A stretch of DNA of 64,000 nucleotides, taken from Gloeopeniophorella convolvens (taxonomy: Eukaryota; Basidiomycota; Agaricomycetes; Russulales). The first letter of the stretch is position 1; the number at the start of each line of letters is the position of its first letter. The DNA lies in NCBI GenBank assembly GCA_022496205.1, contig WTXD01000009.1, forward strand, positions 372,001-436,000, written 5' to 3'. Positions 59,067-64,000 of the stretch are shown here, piece by piece. Below the pieces are notes generated by a model, which worked only from the letters and a program-made list of their open reading frames with translations, was not told the origin of the DNA and searched no databases. A program made the translations under genes and the position numbers.

Positions 59067-62000
59067 ATGGACGCGGCACCCCATCTCGGGACCGCCGCAG
59101 ATCTCGAAATGCGAACGGCCCGCGTTGCAGACCCTGCCCTAGGTGCGCGTCAATCCGCCACTATTCACTCATTGGCACCCATGAACCGCTGCACCAGACT
59201 TGACACGCAGGCTCGCTGCTGCAACCGAGCTGCGAGATATGATCGACAATGTCCGCGATGCCGAGGCTACTAGGGTCTTCCTCCAGACTATCCCTGCTCT
59301 GCTAGAGCTCCTCCGGTCGAACGAACCAGCTTTCCAAAAGGACACGTTGGAGTACCCATTTCGGCGTGTCGTCGTGGAAATTTTGCACCGCCTTGCTCCC
59401 ATAGAAGGCACTCGCTCTCTCGTGTCCTCCGTGTTTCCTGGGATGTTGCACCTCTTGCGACACGACAACGAGGAGATCGGCGTCGCGTGCTGCAAGACAC
59501 TCAGCGAAATCATCCGAACTCACCGCACTCTCCCGGAGGATCTTGTGTCCCAGTTCATGACTGTCTTTCAAGAACTCTCCCGAAACATTCCCTCCCTCGC
59601 TACAGAATATCTGTCTGAGAACTCTGCTGTCTTGGACGCAAATGTCGTGCTTCCAAGCATGCGAAGCTTCAAAGTGCTCAAGGAGATGGGCATCGTTGTT
59701 TCTGCCTTCATGCGCGATCAGCGACAGTCTATCGTTGCACTCATTCAAAGCAGCCTGCCTCTCCACTTCGAGGTTTTGGCAGTCGAAGCACCCGCGCAGA
59801 AAAAAGCCAGGGAGGATTTCGAAGCTATGGGGGGCTTCTGGTCAGGCATGTCAGAAGCTGTTCGAAATGCTCAAGCCTACAGCGATCTCATTCTTGCCCA
59901 AGTCAAGGTCAGCCGCGCCTGACAAGCCTATGGTTGTCCCGACTCTAAAACTTCCTTATGCAGATGTTGTCTTACATTGCCTACGTCCTACGTGGCCTTG
60001 GCGAGCAGCATGAGTCCCATGGCGATAGCTTGTTGATTGCTTCGTTACGTCTGCTGCAGGACATTCCGGCACACGACATCTCCTCGAGGCGGGTTCGTAC
60101 CCGGCCCCAAATTGTCCTTCGCATTTCCATCTAACTGAACTAATGCAGGAACTTTTGACATGTTTCCGAATCCTCGTTGCAACTCCGTATCGTGGCGCGC
60201 TTCTCCCTCAAGTTGACAAACTCCTGGACGAGAACGTCCTTCTGGGTCCTAGCTTCGGTAGTCGAGAAGCCCTCCGGTGAGATTCCGTGCACCGAGGGGT
60301 GCAATCCTATCGGCTAAACTCGCTTTCTTCCCATAGCCCAACCGCTTACGCAGCAGCAGCGGATCTAGTTCACTATCTTCGCAGCGACCTATCACCTCGC
60401 CAGCTTGCTCATTTCATACATGTGTACTCGCGCGTGATCCATAACCCGTGCCTGGCCAGCAGCGTTCATACGCTAGCAGGGAAGATGATGTTCAACCTGA
60501 TCGAGACTGTAATCAGCAAGGACACGCAAGCAGGCGCCGCCAAAGTCCTCTCTGCTCTTTTGGAAACCTGTGTTGACAGGCTCGAATCCCTTGCAGCTGT
60601 ATTGGAGGAAGTACAGCAGCGCCATGAACGACAGAAGAGCGGAGAGACTGAGTCAGGAAAAGTGTATTCAATCGAGAAAGCGCGTCCTGTCGCCTCAGCC
60701 GTTTACGCTGCCGACGAGCCAGAGAATGTCCTATCGGGTGAGTCGTTAGAATTCTTTTCGCACTGCCCTGACCTTGACTGAGGGTTTCCCAGAGTTCCGC
60801 CTCCTTTTCAGGACTTTCGCGCACGGCTTACGTGCCTGCCTTGGCGCCCTCAAGAAGATCGACGCTCCGGTCCCCGATGGGTCGCTCATGCTGAGGCTGT
60901 TTGAGACTTGTATTCGTTGTATGACTCTGTACGACGCGGATCCGCGGGAAGGAGCCGAGCCGACGGAAATGCTAGTCGGTGCACTCCTTGAGATCAATCC
61001 CCACGTCTTCCAGGAGGTCTGGACATTGAAAATCGAGTTCTTTTTCCAGGCTGCCCAGAAGCGGCCACACATCCTCCAAATCTGCCAGTTACTTTTCGGC
61101 CGCGAGACAACCTCTCCGATCCTCGTCTCCGTCGTACTCCGTCACCTCATCGCGAATCTTCCGCAATTAGGAGAGTACGATGATACTACAGCCGTCATCG
61201 CCATTCGTTTGTTCAAGTTGGCCTTCACAGCTATCGGCATATTTCCCTCACATAACGAATCTATCCTCGCTTCCCACCTATCTCAACTCGTCACGGAGTG
61301 TTTCCCGTTAGCCGCCAAGGCCTCGAAGCCAACGAACTACTATCATCTTCTCCGAGGCCTGTTTAGAGCTATTGGTGGTGGCCAAGGTCGCTTCGAGCTT
61401 CTCTATAAGGAGGTGCTTCCTCTTTTACCAGAGATGCTGGAGAACCTCAATCGGCAACTTCTCGTCTCGGACGGTTACAGCCGGGATATGCTTGTTGAGC
61501 TTTGTTTAACGGTACCACTGCGCCTCACTCATCTCCTACCGCATCTCTCCTACCTGATGAGACCTCTCGTACTCGCTCTTAGGGGCGGACCAGAGCTCGT
61601 AGCGCAGGGCCTCAGAACGCTGGAGTTATGCATCGACAATCTTACCCCCGACTTCCTCGATCCCACCCTGAACACCGTTCTGCGGGAGCTCATGGAAGCG
61701 CTCCAAAGTCACCTCAAACCTGTTCCTGCCAACCATCTTCATGCGCATACGACACTACGTATCTTGGGCAAGCTCGGAGGCCGGAATCGTCGCCTTTTGG
61801 AGAAGGAACCCGAGCTGAAGTACCACCATGTATCTGATCCCGCTGAGGTGCTCGTGTCGTTCGGAGGCAACCCTAAAGGCCTTGACCTTGGATCGGTCAC
61901 AACAGTGGCCCTGAAGATATTGAAACGGAGCAACTCTCCATACCGGCAGCAGGCTTTCGACTTCCTCGAGGGCAGCATCGCCACGCTTCTCAGTAATGTA

Positions 62001-64000
62001 TGTACTCGCTGATTCGCTTTCGCAGCAGCGGCTAACTGTTCATCATCTTGTCAGGGGCTACGTGGACGGGAGCGAGAGGATGTATTTGTCCGATGTCTGG
62101 AAGGCGTGTTCGATGCGATACACCAATCGGACGTGCAGGAGAAGGCCGAATCATTTATTCGCCAACTCGCCCACTACGTCTTCAGTGCTGAGATCCGCAG
62201 AGCAGTTACCCTCGACAAGGCAATGCGGCGCTACGCAAGTCTGTTGTTTGCCGCTTTCCTCGACGGGCTCTGCCATGGTCTGTCAAGAGAGAATAGTGTC
62301 GAGGCGTCGAAGGCCATCGAGCTTGTCAATTCTCTCATTCAGGATCTCATTACGTTGGGAAGCTCGGGTGAAGCATCCGCACAAGACCTGATACCGCTGC
62401 TCCATCATGTCGCTGGACGGTTCAGTGCGCTTTGCCTTGACGAATCGTGGGTTCGGAAGAAGGCCGGCTGCAGCGGGATCAAACTCATCCTCAATATCCC
62501 TGATTTCGGGGTCAAATGGATCAACGATCGCGAGGTGGATCTCGTCCGGACACTCCTGCACGTCTTGAAGGACATGCCCCATGATTCACCCAAAGACATC
62601 GATGACATAATGAACACGCTTACCCGCGTCCTTCGTCTCAGCAATGTCGACACGCCAGCTCAGCCTCCAGACCCGACTGCACTCAAGCTGGCGCATCTCA
62701 CCGGGATTTTCTTCACGGAGTTATCCAGTTCCAATGCCATCGTCAGGAAGGCTGGCGAGGCGTGCATTGCACTCCTCTCCGAAATCACCGGGCAACCCAT
62801 ACCGAGCCTTTTGATGCCTCATCGCGAGCGTATGCTCCTCGGAATCTACACCAAGCCTCTGCGCGCCTTGCCCTTCCCCATCCAAATCGGTATCATTGAA
62901 GCGATGAGGTATTGTGTGAGCCTCGACCCCCCGCTTCCCGAACCCAACGACGAATTACTGCGGCTTCTACACGAGGCCCTGGCACTCGCAGACGCGGAGG
63001 ACGCCGGCTTACTAGGCAGAGGTAGCGCACGTCAAGGGAGCTTGGATATCACGAAGTTGCGCGTAGCTGCGATCCGCCTCCTGACCGCATCGATGCCTAT
63101 CACCGAGTTTTTCTCGAAGCAGCCGCAAACCCGCCAGAGGTTGGTCTGCAATCCCCTCTGGGGCTATTATTGAAGCTTATGAATGCGTGTATAGAGTGAC
63201 GAGTGTTTACTTCAAGTCGCTCTATTCACCTTCAGCAGACGTCAAAGAGGTTGCGCACGAGGGCCTCCGAGTAGTGCTGACTCATCAGAATCGTTTACCT
63301 AAGGAACTTTTGCAAACCGGGTTGCGACCAATCCTCATGAACCTTGCTGATCCAAAGCGCCTGTCGGTATTAGGCCTCGAGGGACTTGCGCGCCTGCTCG
63401 AGCTGTTGACCAACTACTTCAAAGTAGAGATAGGTTACAAGCTACTCGACCACTTTCGGATAGTCGCAGATCCCCAGACGTTTTCCAAACTCCCTCTCAC
63501 TGACAACGAAGGCATCACCAAACTCGTACGCTTGGCGAACATCTTCCACTTGCTGCCCTCGGCCGCAAATGTCTTCCTCGAGAGCCTAGTGAACGCTGTT
63601 GTGCAGGCGGAAGCCCAGATGCATTACTCCGGTTCAAGTCCGTTCTCTCCCCCCTTGGCCAAGTATCTGGACCGCTACCCGATCGAGGCTATGGACTTCT
63701 TCCTGCGGCATTTCCACCTTCCCCGGCACGTGCGCACTTTCAGAAGCATCATCCAATCCCGTCTGTCGATGAACCTGCAGCGGGAATTGGCCTCGCGCAC
63801 CTCAGTCATCATCCGTGACTACTTGCGGGGGAGCAATTCAGCCTCGATCATGCCTGCTCTGCAAGTCTTCTCCGACCTCGCGGAAGCTGACCCTCATTGG
63901 ACGTCAGAGCATCCATTCGTGATCGAGGCTTTGCTAGATGTCTGGCGCGCTGAGATCCCCCCAGCGGAGGATGACGCCTCCGCCATTTCCGACGCTGTAA
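59067..64000 (+). CDS. Tra1/TRRAP-type SAGA/NuA4 subunit (3' partial)
   Basis: The ATG at 59067 opens M-D-A-A-P-H-L-G. A GTGCGT intron to 59197 gives D-L-T-R-R-L-A-A-A-T-E-L-R-D-M-I-D-N-V-R-D-A-E. Long helical HEAT repeats follow over the whole remaining 5 kb. Family landmarks include P-E-D-L-V-S-Q-F-M, S-Y-I-A-Y-V-L-R-G, E-N-V-L-L-G and T-L-R-I-L-G-K-L-G-G-R-N-R-R. Several phase-matched introns are visible, for instance near 59917-59960 and at about 63139-63200. The frame is open at the window end, so the FAT and pseudokinase regions lie outside. Tra1 (about 3,700 residues in yeast) is the activator-binding scaffold of the SAGA and NuA4 acetyltransferase complexes. Confidence 0.92.

Overview
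The window reads as a nuclear chromosome segment of a filamentous basidiomycete, most likely an Agaricomycete of polypore type. It holds about 28 closely packed genes on both strands. Nearly all are interrupted by short introns of about 50-80 nt with GTGCGT, GTATGT, GTACGT or GTGAGT donors. Families typical of Agaricomycetes are present: a DUF2235 hydrolase, an MLKL-N-terminal-like helical protein and an RTA1 membrane protein. I saw no rRNA, convincing tRNA, CRISPR array or transposon. Most exon junctions below were assigned by reading phase across GT-AG sites and checking the joined protein against the remembered family pattern. No searches were run.

Region 1-14 kb: a partial coiled-coil/Ser-rich protein, an MLKL-NTD-like protein, a DUF2235 (Tle1-like) hydrolase, the centromeric histone CENP-A (minus) divergent from a Gfd2/YDR514C-type DEDDh nuclease, and a LAG1 ceramide synthase (minus) divergent from a Rex3-type RNA exonuclease. 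Region 14-26 kb: an ISWI remodeller, AP-1 sigma and VID27 in tandem on minus, then a small unknown protein and an RTA1-family membrane protein on plus. Region 26-41 kb: an Rpr2/Rpp21-like zinc ribbon (minus) divergent from a BTB protein, an Ssd1-type RNB protein, NAD-isocitrate dehydrogenase and ESCRT-III Vps24 on minus, and an unknown multipass membrane protein on plus. Region 41-54 kb: CTNNBL1 convergent with Utp15, TCTP, an ER protein disulfide isomerase with HDEL, verprolin/WIP, RBM42 and ribosomal protein uL18 (RPL5). Region 53-64 kb: Mediator subunit 17 divergent from a Zn2Cys6 transcription factor, then the N-terminal part of Tra1/TRRAP, which runs off the window.

Most genes are conserved eukaryotic housekeeping functions: chromatin (CENP-A, ISWI, Tra1, MED17), RNA processing (Rex3, Gfd2-like, Rpr2-like, Utp15, CTNNBL1, RBM42, Ssd1) and membrane traffic or lipids (AP-1 sigma, Vps24, ceramide synthase, PDI). 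They are arranged as divergent pairs with 150-360 bp shared promoters and convergent pairs with as little as 57 bp between stops. The least described part is the 2.6-6.7 kb pair: a standalone helical-bundle protein resembling a membrane-active cell-death domain, followed on the same strand by a phospholipase-like hydrolase. The ISWI gene shows two apparent one-base frame breaks, and AP-1 sigma next to it has a non-GT donor. These point to base-level assembly errors or real lesions and should be checked first.
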